Below are positions 26,643 through 35,568 of a stretch of DNA of 64,000 bases, one piece after another. Under the pieces are notes generated by a model. The model had not been told where the DNA came from. It was given only the letters and a program-made list of their open reading frames with translations, and did no database searches. Source of the DNA: Streptomyces abyssalis (GTDB lineage Bacteria > Actinomycetota > Actinomycetes > Streptomycetales > Streptomycetaceae). A program made the position numbers and the translations under genes. The number at the start of each line of letters is the position of its first letter. Position 1 is the stretch's first letter. The stretch spans positions 888,124-952,123 of the forward strand of contig NZ_LJGT01000037.1 of assembly GCF_001751365.1 (NCBI RefSeq), given 5' to 3'.

Positions 26643-29600
26643 GTGCTGTCGCTGATCCTTCTTCACTTCGCCGGGGCGTGCTGTGCTCCGCTCCTGGTGC
26701 GGTGGCTGGGCACGCGGGCGTTCCTCGTACTGGCGCTGATCCCGGCGGCGGCACTGGGGTGGGCGGTCCGGCAGTACGGGGACGTGGCGGCGGGGGAGGT
26801 GCGCGTCGAGCGGTGGCCCTGGATGCCGGCCCTCGGCGTGGAGCTGGACCTGCGCTGCGACGCGCTCGCCCTGCTGATGGTGATCGTCGTCGGCGGCATC
26901 GGTGCGCTGGTGCTCGTCTACTGCGCGGGCTACTTCAGCAGCGCGGCGTTCTCGCTGGGACAGTTCGCCGGGACGCTCACCGCGTTCGCCGGCGCGATGC
27001 TCGGGCTCGTTCTCGCGGACGACCTGATCGTCCTGTACGTCATGTGGGAGCTGACCACCGTCTTCTCCTTCCTGCTCATCGGCCACGTACCCGAGCGGCG
27101 GCCGAACCGCCTTGCCGCGCTCCAGGCGCTCATCGTGACGGTCGCGGGCGGCCTGGCCATGCTGGTCGGCCTGCTGATGCTGGGCCACGCGGCAGGCACG
27201 TACCGCATCTCGGGCATCCTCGCCGACCCGCCGCCCGCGGACGGAACCGTGGCGGCCGCTCTCGTACTGATCCTCGCCGGGGCCCTGTCGAAGTCCGCGG
27301 TGTGGCCCTTCAGTTTCTGGCTGCCGGGCGCCATGGCCGCGCCGACCCCGGTGTCCGCGTATCTGCACGCCGCGGCCATGGTGAAGGCCGGTGTCTATCT
27401 CGTCGCGAGGCTGGCTCCCGCGTACGCGCACGCCCCGCTCTGGCAGGTGACGGTGCTCGCCCTCGGGTCGGCGACCATGCTGCTCGGCGGCTGGCGTGCG
27501 CTGCGCGAGAGGGACCTCAAGCGGCTCCTGGCCTACGGGACCGTCAGCCAGCTCGGCTTCCTCACCCTGCTGACCGGCACGGGCACACGCGACACCGCGC
27601 TCGCGGGTGCCGCGATGCTGCTGGCGCACGCCCTGTTCAAGGCCCCGCTCTTCCTCGTCGTCGGCATCATCGACCACGCGACCGGCACCCGGCAGATGGA
27701 CCGGCTCTCGGGGCTGCGCCGCTCCATGCCCGTGGTGTGCGCCGTCGCAGTGACGGCGGGGGCGTCGATGGCCGCGTTGCCGCCGCTGCTCGGGTACGCC
27801 GCCAAGGAGGCCGCGTTCACCGCCTTGATGAATCCCGGCGGTGCGGATCTGCCGGGCGCGGTGCCGGTCGCCGTGACGACCGCGGTGACAGCGGGTTCCG
27901 CGCTGACGACGGCGTACACGCTGCGGTTCCTGTGGGGGGCGTTCGCCGCGAAACCCTCGGGGGAGGGCGTACGTGCGCCCACCGCGATGCGCGCCCGGAC
28001 GGGCCTGCTGCTGACCGCGCCCCCCGGACTGTGCGCGCTCGCCGGAGTCGCCCTGGGCCCGGGCGTCTTCAGCCTCGGAGGGCTGCTCGGCAGGTACGCC
28101 GACACCTTTCACGGCGCGGGTGAGCCGTACCGGCTGGCGCTGTGGCACGGACTCAACTGGGCGCTCCTGCTGTCGGCCCTGGCCTGGGCCGCGGGCGGGG
28201 CGCTCTTCCTTGCGCCGCACCCGCTGGAGCGTCTGGGGCAGCGGCTGGCGGTGACCGACGGCAAGCGCGTCTTCGCCCGTTCGCTGTCGGCGCTGGAACG
28301 CACCGCGCTCGAGGTCACCGGAACCGTGCAGCGCGGATCACTGCCGGTCTACCTCGGGACCGTCCTCGCCTTCCTGATCACCGCACAGAGCATCGCCATG
28401 ATCCTCGCCCCGCCCTGGCGGCACGTCGAGGAGGTGCGCTGGTTCGACTCGGTGCCGCAGCTGGGCGTGGCGGTCGTCGTCTGCCTGGTGGCCGCGCTGT
28501 GCGTATCCGCGCGCCAGCGCATGACGGCCGTCGTGCTGGCCGGTGTGACCGGCTACGGCACGGCGGTGCTGTACGTGCTGCACGGTGCGCCGGATCTCGC
28601 GCTGACCCAGTTCGCCGTGGAGACGGTCTCCCTGGTGGTGTTCGTGCTCGTACTGCGCCGGCTGCCCGCCCGCTTCCCCCACGAGGGGCGCACCAGCGTG
28701 CTGCGGCGCGTCACACGGCTCGTCACGGGACTGGCCGCCGGAGGGTTCGCCGCTGTGCTGACGTACGTGGCGGGCGCGGCGCGGGAGGCCGGCCCGTCCG
28801 GCCCCGGACTCACCACGGCCACAGCGGACCACGGCCTGAAGAACGTCGTCTCCACGACGCTGGTGGACCTGCGCTCCTGGGACACCCTGGGCGAGTCCGC
28901 CGTTCTCGGCGTCGCCGCCGTCGGCGTGACCAGCCTCGTCTTTCTCCGCCGCCGCACCGGAAGTCCCGTCACCGCATGGCCCGCCGCGGCAGAACCCGTG
29001 CCGCCCGTGACCGCGGCACCAGCCGGCGGCAGGGCGGCGCACGCGCGCCACGGCCGGGACGACGGTGGAGGCGGCGCGCAGCGTGCCGGTCACGTGTGGC
29101 CCGTACGGGCGGAGCGCGGGGAGCACGGTGAGCCCGGCCGGCCCGGGGGAGGTGGTGTAGGTGGAGCGGGGGCGCCGCGCAGGGGCGCGGGTGCGATCCC
29201 ACGGCGCATGTGGCTGAGCGCCAGCGGCACGCTCGACCCCGAACGGCGCTCAGTGATCTTCGAGGTGCTGGCCCGGCTCCTCTTCCACCCCATCGTGGTG
29301 CTCTCCCTCTACCTGCTCTTCTGCGCCGAGAACCTGCCGGGCGGCGGGTTCAGCGCGGGCCTCGTCGCCGGGCTCGCGCTGGCGGTGCGCTATCTGGCGG
29401 GCGGACGGTACGAACTGGACGCGGCAGCGCCCGTCGACGCCGGTTTCCTGCTCGGACTCGGGCTGATGACGATGACGGCGACCGGGCTCGCCGGGCTGGT
29501 GCTGAGCGGTTCCGTGCTCCAATCAGGCATCTACCACGGGGAGTTGCCGGTCGTCGGCAAGTTCCACGCCGCCAGCCCCGTGCTCTTCGACACCGGCATC

Positions 29601-29729
29601 TACCTGCTTGTTCTGGGCGTCGTCCTCGACGTACTGCGCAGCCTCGGCTCCGAGATCGACCGGCGCGTCGAGAGGACTCTGCGGGACGAGAACCGCGGAA
29701 CGCGCGCGGGCGGGAAGGCCGGGAGATGA
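26643..29729 (+). CDS. mrpA: Na+(K+)/H+ antiporter subunit A with fused B domain
   Basis: The largest subunit of an Mrp-type multisubunit cation/proton antiporter, related to complex I NuoL. 1028 residues from GTG 26643. Domains: about residues 65-115 the Oxidored_q1 N-terminal part (LDLRCDALALLMVIVVGG); about 125-420 the proton-translocating core with YVMWELTTVFSFLLIG (conserved Glu), SAVWPFSFWLPGAMAAPTPVSAYLHAAAMVKAGVYLVAR and KRLLAYGTVSQLGF; about 620-690 the DUF4040 segment ending GAPDLALTQFAVETVSLVVFVLVLR; a Gly/Arg-rich linker of about 70 residues; and about 860-1010 an MnhB/MrpB domain (FHPIVVLSLYLLFCAENLPGGGFSAGLVAGL). Thus MrpB is carried as its C-terminal domain. ATGA overlap with mrpC. 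Confidence 0.93.
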   Translation: MLSLILLHFAGACCAPLLVRWLGTRAFLVLALIPAAALGWAVRQYGDVAAGEVRVERWPWMPALGVELDLRCDALALLMVIVVGGIGALVLVYCAGYFSSAAFSLGQFAGTLTAFAGAMLGLVLADDLIVLYVMWELTTVFSFLLIGHVPERRPNRLAALQALIVTVAGGLAMLVGLLMLGHAAGTYRISGILADPPPADGTVAAALVLILAGALSKSAVWPFSFWLPGAMAAPTPVSAYLHAAAMVKAGVYLVARLAPAYAHAPLWQVTVLALGSATMLLGGWRALRERDLKRLLAYGTVSQLGFLTLLTGTGTRDTALAGAAMLLAHALFKAPLFLVVGIIDHATGTRQMDRLSGLRRSMPVVCAVAVTAGASMAALPPLLGYAAKEAAFTALMNPGGADLPGAVPVAVTTAVTAGSALTTAYTLRFLWGAFAAKPSGEGVRAPTAMRARTGLLLTAPPGLCALAGVALGPGVFSLGGLLGRYADTFHGAGEPYRLALWHGLNWALLLSALAWAAGGALFLAPHPLERLGQRLAVTDGKRVFARSLSALERTALEVTGTVQRGSLPVYLGTVLAFLITAQSIAMILAPPWRHVEEVRWFDSVPQLGVAVVVCLVAALCVSARQRMTAVVLAGVTGYGTAVLYVLHGAPDLALTQFAVETVSLVVFVLVLRRLPARFPHEGRTSVLRRVTRLVTGLAAGGFAAVLTYVAGAAREAGPSGPGLTTATADHGLKNVVSTTLVDLRSWDTLGESAVLGVAAVGVTSLVFLRRRTGSPVTAWPAAAEPVPPVTAAPAGGRAAHARHGRDDGGGGAQRAGHVWPVRAERGEHGEPGRPGGGGVGGAGAPRRGAGAIPRRMWLSASGTLDPERRSVIFEVLARLLFHPIVVLSLYLLFCAENLPGGGFSAGLVAGLALAVRYLAGGRYELDAAAPVDAGFLLGLGLMTMTATGLAGLVLSGSVLQSGIYHGELPVVGKFHAASPVLFDTGIYLLVLGVVLDVLRSLGSEIDRRVERTLRDENRGTRAGGKAGR

Positions 29730-30370
29730 ACGAGACGGTCGCACTCGTGGCCACCGGCGGCGCACTCATCGCAGCGGGCACCGTGCTGCTCCTCAGCCGC
29801 CCGCTCACCCGCATCGTCCTGGGCACGGTCGTGATCGGCAACGGCGTCAACCTCCTGCTGCTGTCCACCTCCGGCGCCGCGGCCCGGGCCCCGCTGCTCT
29901 ACCGGGTCTTCGGCCCCCGGCGCATCGCCGACCCGCTGCCGCAGGCGTTCGTGCTGACGGCCATCGTCATCACCCTCGCGCTGACCGCGTTCCTCTCCGC
30001 CATGGCCTACCGCGCATGGCAGCTGTCCGGGACGGACGACGTACAGGACGACGTGGAGGACCTCCGCGTCGCATACCGCGCCGAGCACGGTGAGGATCGT
30101 GAGGAGCACCGTGAGGGCGGCGCGCGGCGGCTCCCCATGGAGCGTGAACGGCGCGCCCGGCGCCGGGAGCTGCTCGGAGCCGCTGAGGAAGACGGACAGG
30201 CAGGCGAGGGGGGCACGTTGAGGCACCCGCGGCGCTCGGACACCCACTTTCACGAGGCGCGGCGCCGCGCCCGGGCGGAGACGCGGGCGCACCATGCGCT
30301 CGGTGCCCGCACTGAGGACGAGACAGCCGGCGACGACATGTGGGAGACGATCCTCGGGGCGGACCGTTGA
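29726..30370 (+). CDS. mrpC: Mrp antiporter subunit C
   Basis: A NuoK-like three-helix subunit. Residues 1-100 are the conserved part: ETVALVATGGALIAAGTVLLLSR, IVLGTVVIGNGVNLLLLSTS and DPLPQAFVLTAIVITLALTAFLSAMAYRAW, with the PLPQALVLTAIVI-type block that defines MrpC. At 214 residues it is nearly twice the usual 110-120, because of a highly charged Arg/Glu tail from about residue 110. ATG 29726 overlaps the mrpA stop, indicating translational coupling. Confidence 0.92.
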   Translation: MNETVALVATGGALIAAGTVLLLSRPLTRIVLGTVVIGNGVNLLLLSTSGAAARAPLLYRVFGPRRIADPLPQAFVLTAIVITLALTAFLSAMAYRAWQLSGTDDVQDDVEDLRVAYRAEHGEDREEHREGGARRLPMERERRARRRELLGAAEEDGQAGEGGTLRHPRRSDTHFHEARRRARAETRAHHALGARTEDETAGDDMWETILGADR

Positions 30371-30488
30371 ACACGCACAGGCCGCCGGGCATCACCGGAC
30401 CACCCGACGCGCCCGGCCCGGCAGCCGGTTGCGGCCGCGCCCTCGCCGCCCGCCGCTCCGCGCGTCCCGCCCCCCGCGGAGGCCTCCG

Positions 30489-32186
30489 GTGATCGCCGCG
30501 CTTCCCCCGGGTTCCGACACGGGCTCCGCACTCGTGGCCCTGCCGGTGATCCTCCCGCTCTTCGCCGCCGGGCTGAAACTCGGCATCGGCGTGCGGCTGC
30601 AGCGCACGCAGCGCGTGATCAGCACCGTCGTCCTGGCCACCGTCCTGGCCGTCGCGCTCGTGCTGCTCGTGGACGCCGACACCCACGGCCCGCAGGTCAT
30701 GTACGCCGGAGGCTGGCAGCCGCCTGTCGGAATCGTCCTCGTCGCCGACAGGCTCTCCGCGCTGATGCTGGTGATCTCCTCGGCGGTGACGCTGTGCGTG
30801 CTGCTCTACTCCGTCGGCCAGGGCATGGCAGACCAGGAGGAGGGCACACCCATGTCGGTCTTCCACCCCTCCTACCTGGTCCTGGTGGCCGGGGTCTCGG
30901 ACACGTTCCTCGCCGGCGACCTCTTCAACCTCTACGTCGGTTTCGAGATCATGCTCACCGCCAGCTACGTACTGCTGACACTGGGCGGCACGGTCACACG
31001 CATCCGCGCGGGAGCGACGTACGCGATCGTCTCGCTGCTGTCCTCCGTGCTCTTCCTCGCGGCGGTCGCCGTCGTCTACGCGGCGACGGGCACCGTGACC
31101 ATGGCGGAACTCGCCGGCCGGTTCGACGAACTGCCGGACGGCGTCGCCGTTCTGGCACAGATCTCGCTGCTGACGGTGTTCTGCACCAAGGCGGCCGTCT
31201 TCCCCCTGGCAGCCTGGCTGCCCGACTCCTATCCCACAGCGCCCGCACCCGTCACCGCCGTGTTCGCGGGGCTGCTGACGAAGGTCGGGATCTACGCGAT
31301 GCTCCGCACCCAGACCCTGCTCTTCCCCGGCGACCGGCTCAGCGACGTCCTGATGGTCCTGGCCCTGTTCTCCCTGCTCGTGGGCATCCTCGGGGCGGTC
31401 GCACAGACCGACTTGAAGAGGCTGCTCTCCTTCACCCTCGTCAGCCACATCGGTTTCATGGTCTTCGGCATCGCCCTGGCCACCCGCGCCGGGTTCGCCG
31501 GTGCCGTCTTCTACGTCGTGCACCACATCACCGTGCAGACCACGCTGTTCCTCGTCGTCGGACTCGTCGAACGCCGCGGCGTCACCACCGACCTGAGGCG
31601 GCTCGGCGGGATCGCGAAGCTGTCGCCCGCCCTCGGCCTCGTCTTCTTCGTCCCGGCCATGAACCTCGCAGGGGTGCCGCCGCTGCCGGGATTCCTGGGC
31701 AAGTTCGGGCTGATGCGCGCGGGCGTCGTGCAGGGCGGCGCGATGGTGTACGTGCTGATCGCCGCCGGTGCCGCCACGAGCCTGCTCACGCTGTACGCCC
31801 TGGCCAAGGCGTGGAATCTGGGCTTCTGGCGGGCGGCACCACCACAGCTGTACGTCGTCGGGGTGGTGCTCGACACCGTCGAGACGGACGAGGAGGACTC
31901 ACCGTCGGAGCAGGAGGCCGGCGGGGACCAGGGCGGCGCGGCGCCGGGCGGCAGCGGGGCCGTCGACGTGGACGTGCTCGAGGGGCGCGCCGGGACGGCC
32001 AGTTTCGGGGGTCGCGCCATCACCACTGGACAGCCACCCGCCGCGATGCTCGTACCGACCGCCGCGCTGGTCGCCTTCGGCCTGCTCTTCACCGTGCTCG
32101 CCGGGCCGCTGTCGTCCCTGACCGCTCGCGTGGCGGGCGAACTGACCGCCCGTACGCCCTATGTGACGGCGGTGACGGGGCGATGA
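30489..32186 (+). CDS. mrpD: Mrp antiporter subunit D
   Basis: A NuoN/NuoM-like proton-channel subunit, 565 residues from GTG 30489 with GGAGG just upstream. The core shows LYVGFEIMLTASYVLLTLGG (conserved Glu in helix 5), TKAAVFPLAAWLPDSYPTAPAPVTAVFAGLLTKVGIYAMLRT in outline (conserved Lys), DLKRLLSFTLVSHIGFMVFGIAL and NLAGVPPLPGFLGKFGLMRA. An acidic, Gly-rich insertion of about 55 residues (TVETDEEDSPSEQEAGGDQG and beyond) near residue 460-515 makes it longer than the usual 490-500. It lies 118 bp after mrpC, the only real gap in the operon. Confidence 0.93.
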   Translation: MIAALPPGSDTGSALVALPVILPLFAAGLKLGIGVRLQRTQRVISTVVLATVLAVALVLLVDADTHGPQVMYAGGWQPPVGIVLVADRLSALMLVISSAVTLCVLLYSVGQGMADQEEGTPMSVFHPSYLVLVAGVSDTFLAGDLFNLYVGFEIMLTASYVLLTLGGTVTRIRAGATYAIVSLLSSVLFLAAVAVVYAATGTVTMAELAGRFDELPDGVAVLAQISLLTVFCTKAAVFPLAAWLPDSYPTAPAPVTAVFAGLLTKVGIYAMLRTQTLLFPGDRLSDVLMVLALFSLLVGILGAVAQTDLKRLLSFTLVSHIGFMVFGIALATRAGFAGAVFYVVHHITVQTTLFLVVGLVERRGVTTDLRRLGGIAKLSPALGLVFFVPAMNLAGVPPLPGFLGKFGLMRAGVVQGGAMVYVLIAAGAATSLLTLYALAKAWNLGFWRAAPPQLYVVGVVLDTVETDEEDSPSEQEAGGDQGGAAPGGSGAVDVDVLEGRAGTASFGGRAITTGQPPAAMLVPTAALVAFGLLFTVLAGPLSSLTARVAGELTARTPYVTAVTGR

Positions 32187-32962
32187 GCGGACCACCCGGC
32201 TCGGGAGACGCACCGGCAGTCACCCACGGACGTGCGGCGGGGAACGTGCCCGTAGCAGGCCGCGGGCGGCTACGGGCAGCACAGTGGCCGATGGTGCTCG
32301 GGCTGACGGCCCTGTGGGTGCTGCTGTGGGGCACGCTGAGCATCGCCAACGTCGTGACGGGCGTGCTCGTCGGCGTCGTCGTTTGTGTGGTCTTTCCGCT
32401 GCCGCCGATCGAAACGCAGGTACGGCTCCGGCCGGCCGGCATCGTGCGCTTCGTCGTCCGCTTCGCCCTCGACATGGCCGCGTCCAGCTGGCGGCTCAAC
32501 ACGTACATCCTCGGGCCGCACAAGCCGCTGTGCGCTGTGCTGGCGGTACGGATGCGAAGCCCCAGCGACCTGATGCTGACGGCGACGTCGGTCGCCGTCG
32601 CGGCCGTCCCGGGCAGCAACGTGCTCGACGTGCACCGGGCTTCGGGGACGCTCTACATCCATGTGGTGGGCGCGGGGAGCGAGACGGCCCGGGAGCGTGC
32701 GCGGTACGAGGTGCTGCGTCTGGAGGACCGCATCGTACGGGCCTTCGGTACCCGCGCGGACCTGGCCGCACTCGACGCATGGGACGGGCGGGGCCCGTCG
32801 TCCGGACCGGGCCCCGGACCCGGTCAGGGACCCGGACCGGGGGAGGGTCCGGGACGCGGCGAGGACGGAGGACGCGGCGAGGACGGAGGACGCGGCGCGG
32901 GCGGTGGAGGCGGCGGCGCCGGAGGTACCACGGGGAGGAGCGGGCCGTGGACACCGTCCTGA
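32183..32962 (+). CDS. mrpE: Mrp antiporter subunit E
   Basis: The MnhE subunit, needed for complex stability. ATG 32183 overlaps the mrpD stop. Conserved part: about residues 30-200, with two or three helices (MVLGLTALWVLLWGTLSIANVVTGVLVGVVVCVVF in outline) and a cytoplasmic domain with SPSDLMLTATSVAVAAVPGSNVLDVHRASGTLYIHVV in outline. Of its 259 residues, the last 50 are low-complexity Gly/Pro/Arg with repeated GRGEDGGRGEDGGRG units, well beyond the 160-180 usual for the family. The tail overlaps the start of mrpF by 16 bases. Confidence 0.9.
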   Translation: MSGPPGSGDAPAVTHGRAAGNVPVAGRGRLRAAQWPMVLGLTALWVLLWGTLSIANVVTGVLVGVVVCVVFPLPPIETQVRLRPAGIVRFVVRFALDMAASSWRLNTYILGPHKPLCAVLAVRMRSPSDLMLTATSVAVAAVPGSNVLDVHRASGTLYIHVVGAGSETARERARYEVLRLEDRIVRAFGTRADLAALDAWDGRGPSSGPGPGPGQGPGPGEGPGRGEDGGRGEDGGRGAGGGGGGAGGTTGRSGPWTPS

Positions 32963-33357
32963 GCGTCGTGATCGCCGTGCTGCTCGCCTCGGGTGTGCTG
33001 GTCACCGTACGGCTCGTGCGCGGGCCCTCGACCCTGGACCGCGCCGTCGCACTCGACGCCCTGGTCGCCGTGGTGATGGCCGGGATCGGAGTGCTCACGG
33101 CGGCACGCGGGATCCCGTACTACCTGCCGGCGCTGCTGGTCCTGTCCTTCCTGGGTTTCACGGGCTCGGTGAGCATCGCTCGCTTCCTCGCGCTGCGGGA
33201 CGAGGCGGGCAGCGAGGACGCGGACGTGGGCGACGACGGCGGGGGCGCGGACGACGGCGAGGGCGGAGACGGAGGGCGCACCGCCGCTCCGGGCAGCGGC
33301 CGCGGCAGGGGCCCGAGGCTCCACGGCCGTGGGCGGGAGAAAGGGAGCGGCGGATGA
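32947..33357 (+). CDS. mrpF: Mrp antiporter subunit F
   Basis: A small three-helix subunit of the MnhF family, 136 residues from GTG 32947, with GGGGAGGAG eight bases upstream. The family core is VLSVVIAVLLASGVLVTVRLVRGPSTLDRAVALDALVAV in outline, where RxxxGPSxxDRxxxxD is diagnostic, followed by two helices ending FLGFTGSVSIARF. The last 45 residues are an acidic then basic Gly-rich tail not found in typical 90-residue MrpF. Confidence 0.9.
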   Translation: MDTVLSVVIAVLLASGVLVTVRLVRGPSTLDRAVALDALVAVVMAGIGVLTAARGIPYYLPALLVLSFLGFTGSVSIARFLALRDEAGSEDADVGDDGGGADDGEGGDGGRTAAPGSGRGRGPRLHGRGREKGSGG

Positions 33358-33806
33358 ACTGGACGGCGACCGCGGATGTGGTGGCCCTGGTCTGCATGCT
33401 CGCGGGCGCGGTGCTGTGCCTGCTCGCGGGTATCGGGCTGGTGCGGCTGCCGGACGTGCTGACGCGGATGCACGCCGCCACCAAGCCGCAGGTACTGGGC
33501 CTGCTGCTCGTCCTCGTCGGAGCCGGGCTGAGGCTGCGCAACGTTGCGGACCTGACGACGCTGGTCCTCGTCGGTCTCTTCCAGCTGCTGACCGTCCCCG
33601 TGGCCGCGCACATGGTCGGCCGGGCCGCCTATCGCACCGGAAGGACGGACCGCGAGCACCTCGTCGTCGACGAACTCGCTACGGGGCCGTACAGGTCATC
33701 CGGGAGGCCGGGCGGATCCGGCGGCGCGTTCGGCGCGTCCGACGGTGGGGTCGGCGGGCCGGCAAGGCGGGACGCACGGGACGGTTCGGACCGTCCGGAC
33801 GGCTGA
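33354..33806 (+). CDS. mrpG: Mrp antiporter subunit G
   Basis: A PhaG/MnhG subunit, 150 residues. ATG 33354 overlaps the mrpF stop. Helices: VVALVCMLAGAVLCLLAGIGLVRLPDVLTRMHAATKPQVLGLLLVLVGAGL in outline, with the family-defining RLPDxxxRMHAATKxxTLG block, and a third helix TLVLVGLFQLLTVPVAAHMVGRAAY. The tail after about residue 105 is hydrophilic and Gly/Asp-rich. It is the last gene of the operon; a GGACGGT/ACCGTCC hairpin at 33779-33796 lies within its 3' end. Confidence 0.91.
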   Translation: MNWTATADVVALVCMLAGAVLCLLAGIGLVRLPDVLTRMHAATKPQVLGLLLVLVGAGLRLRNVADLTTLVLVGLFQLLTVPVAAHMVGRAAYRTGRTDREHLVVDELATGPYRSSGRPGGSGGAFGASDGGVGGPARRDARDGSDRPDG

Positions 33807-34017
33807 CGACTCCGGTGCCGGGTCGTCGCCCCGCCCGGGCCGCATTCGACAGGAACGTGACGGAAGGGTGGATTTCCGGTGTCCGGATGCCTTCGGGGCG
33901 GTCCCGCGGTGAATGCCCACGCCGCCCGCCGGGAAGGAAAACCCGCAGGTCTCGATTCGCGTGGCCGGCCTTCCGCCCTCCCGGGCGGCACGTCGGCACC
34001 GAGGGGAAGTGAACGTC

Positions 34018-34434
34018 ATGCGCGCGAGTTCGCGCCGGCCCCGGCGCACCGCACGCGTCGAGTACACGCTGCCGCGGCGGGCCGCATCCGCCCGCTGGGC
34101 CCGCCAGTTGACCACCGGATTCCTCACCGGCACCAGGACTCCGCCCGAGGCGGCGCGAGGTGTGGAGGAGGCACGGCTGGTCGTCTCCGAACTCGTCACC
34201 AACGCCACCCTGCACGGCAGGGGCCGTTGCCGGCTGCGGCTGAGCAGCGGCGAGGGCACCGTCACCGTCGAAGTACGCGACGACGGCCTCCGCTTGCCCC
34301 GCCTGCGCCGGGCGGGACGCGAATGCGAGAGCGGCCGGGGCATCGCGATGGTCAGCGGACTCGCGCGCCGTCTGGACGTCACGGCGGCACGCGGGGGCGG
34401 CAAGACCGTCAGCGCGGTCCTGGACGCCGCCTGA
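34018..34434 (+). CDS. RsbW-like ATP-binding protein (HATPase_c)
   Basis: A stand-alone GHKL ATPase of the anti-sigma/serine-kinase type abundant in Streptomyces, 138 residues. The start is ATG 34018, with GAGGGGAAG upstream. The N box reads ARLVVSELVTNATLHGRG, where Glu and Asn coordinate Mg-ATP; the G1 box is EVRDDGLRLPRL and the G2-like box is ESGRGIAMVSGLARRLDV, ending in GGGKTVSAVL. Such proteins phosphorylate STAS-domain anti-anti-sigma factors or bind sigma factors. A small STAS-like gene lies convergent just downstream, a possible partner by position only. Confidence 0.88.
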   Translation: MRASSRRPRRTARVEYTLPRRAASARWARQLTTGFLTGTRTPPEAARGVEEARLVVSELVTNATLHGRGRCRLRLSSGEGTVTVEVRDDGLRLPRLRRAGRECESGRGIAMVSGLARRLDVTAARGGGKTVSAVLDAA

Positions 34435-34549
34435 GCCGAGTGCCTCCGTGCGCCCGTCCCGCACGTGCAGGGTGACGCGGTCGCTCCGACGGCAGCGTTT
34501 CGACTGCTCTACGGCTCGACTGCCCAACTGCCAGGACGGCGGCGGGCGT

Positions 34550-34897
34550 TCAAGGCTGCCGTGACCACGCCGCCCATGCGGAGGCGACGTCCGAGTGGAA
34601 CCGGCATCGCTCGTCCGCGCCCAGCGGCGTGCGGAAACCGTCGTGCGCACCGACGATGTGGAAGCGGAGCCGTCCGCCGGCGGGCAGCAGCCGGGGAAGC
34701 TCGGCGGCGGGCAGATTCTTGTCCCAGTGGACCGAGTTGAGGTCGAGGTAGAAGTGCGTCCTCTCGTCCGTGACGCGGGCGCACAGGCTGTAGTGCAGCA
34801 CTCTGAGGGTGGCGGCGCACAAAGTGCCGCTCACCGCCACCCACACGCGCCGGCCCGCGACGGCCAGGACCCGGACCTGTATCGTCGCCGTCCCCAT
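34550..34897 (-). CDS. small STAS-like hypothetical protein
   Basis: 115 residues from an ATG with AAGGG upstream. The sequence begins with a beta-rich segment VRVLAVAGRRVWVAVSGTLCAATLRVL and continues FYLDLNSVHWDKN, which resembles the beta-strand/SGxLD.../DLSxVxxxD layout of STAS anti-anti-sigma proteins but lacks a clear phosphorylatable Ser in the expected DxSxxxxxDSS context. The C-terminal half (GRLRFHIVGAHDGFRTPLGADERCRFHSDV) is less typical. Being next to an RsbW-like ATPase makes a partner-switch role worth testing, but identity is weak. Confidence 0.55.
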   Translation of the reverse strand: MGTATIQVRVLAVAGRRVWVAVSGTLCAATLRVLHYSLCARVTDERTHFYLDLNSVHWDKNLPAAELPRLLPAGGRLRFHIVGAHDGFRTPLGADERCRFHSDVASAWAAWSRQP

Positions 34898-35568
34898 GAA
34901 AGCCCTTGTTCAGACCGTACGTTCCGTCGTGGCGGGTGCAACACCCGTACCGCTCCGGTCCGTACACGGATCACTTCGGTGCATGCGCACCCCGTCCGGC
35001 GCACACAAGTATCACCTCCGGCACCGCATTCGGGCAGGTGGGTGACCGACGGGCACGTTCTCCCCGCATTTCCTCACGAGACCGCCCCGTTCATGTGCCA
35101 CGGCCCTTCGCGCGGCAGCCGGCCGGCTGCGGAACGTAATCCGCTGGGCAGCGGCAACGCCGTTCGGCAGTATCCCCGGTCATGGGAGAACGCGGTTGCT
35201 TCGCGCAGGACGGCTACGGGGCGCGCTTCGAGTGGGGCCCGTTCGTTCCCCGGCTGGTCCTTCCGTCGCCGAACGGGCCCGCTGTCAGCGCCACGGCCCC
35301 CGATCACGGAGGCGGCATGGTGGTCGCCGCGTCGCTGCGCAACGCAGCCGCCGTGGGGCTTCGGTGAGGACGCCGGCATCGCTGCCGAGTCCGGCACTTC
35401 CGCCGTGGTCCCCCTCCTCACCGGGGGAGCCTTCGCATCCGCGACGTGACGCGCCGGGGTGCGGCACGACGCTGGTGGTGCCTCAACGGCGCGGCGCCGG
35501 TGCGTACTTGACGCGGCCGGAAGCCTGGCAGCAGGCTCCATCCGTCGGATCGGCGGAACGGGGGCGCT
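34898..35568. other. 670-bp region without a supportable gene
   Basis: No frame shows a recognisable family. A 61-codon frame at 35182-35367 lacks a ribosome site and is not convincing. I looked for a thiamine-pyrophosphate or purine riboswitch before the downstream NCS1 permease and did not see the conserved cores. A CCCCC/GGGGG hairpin occurs near 35410-35430. Confidence 0.4.

Noticed and set aside
26256..28220. A 654-residue minus-strand frame opposite mrpA
   Set aside because: No family features; mrpA on the opposite strand is unambiguous.
35182..35367. A 61-codon frame in the gap before the NCS1 permease, considered as a DUF397-type gene
   Set aside because: It lacks the DUF397 motifs and a ribosome site.
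34898..35568. A possible TPP or purine riboswitch upstream of the NCS1 permease
   Set aside because: The conserved cores, such as CUGAGA for TPP, were not found.
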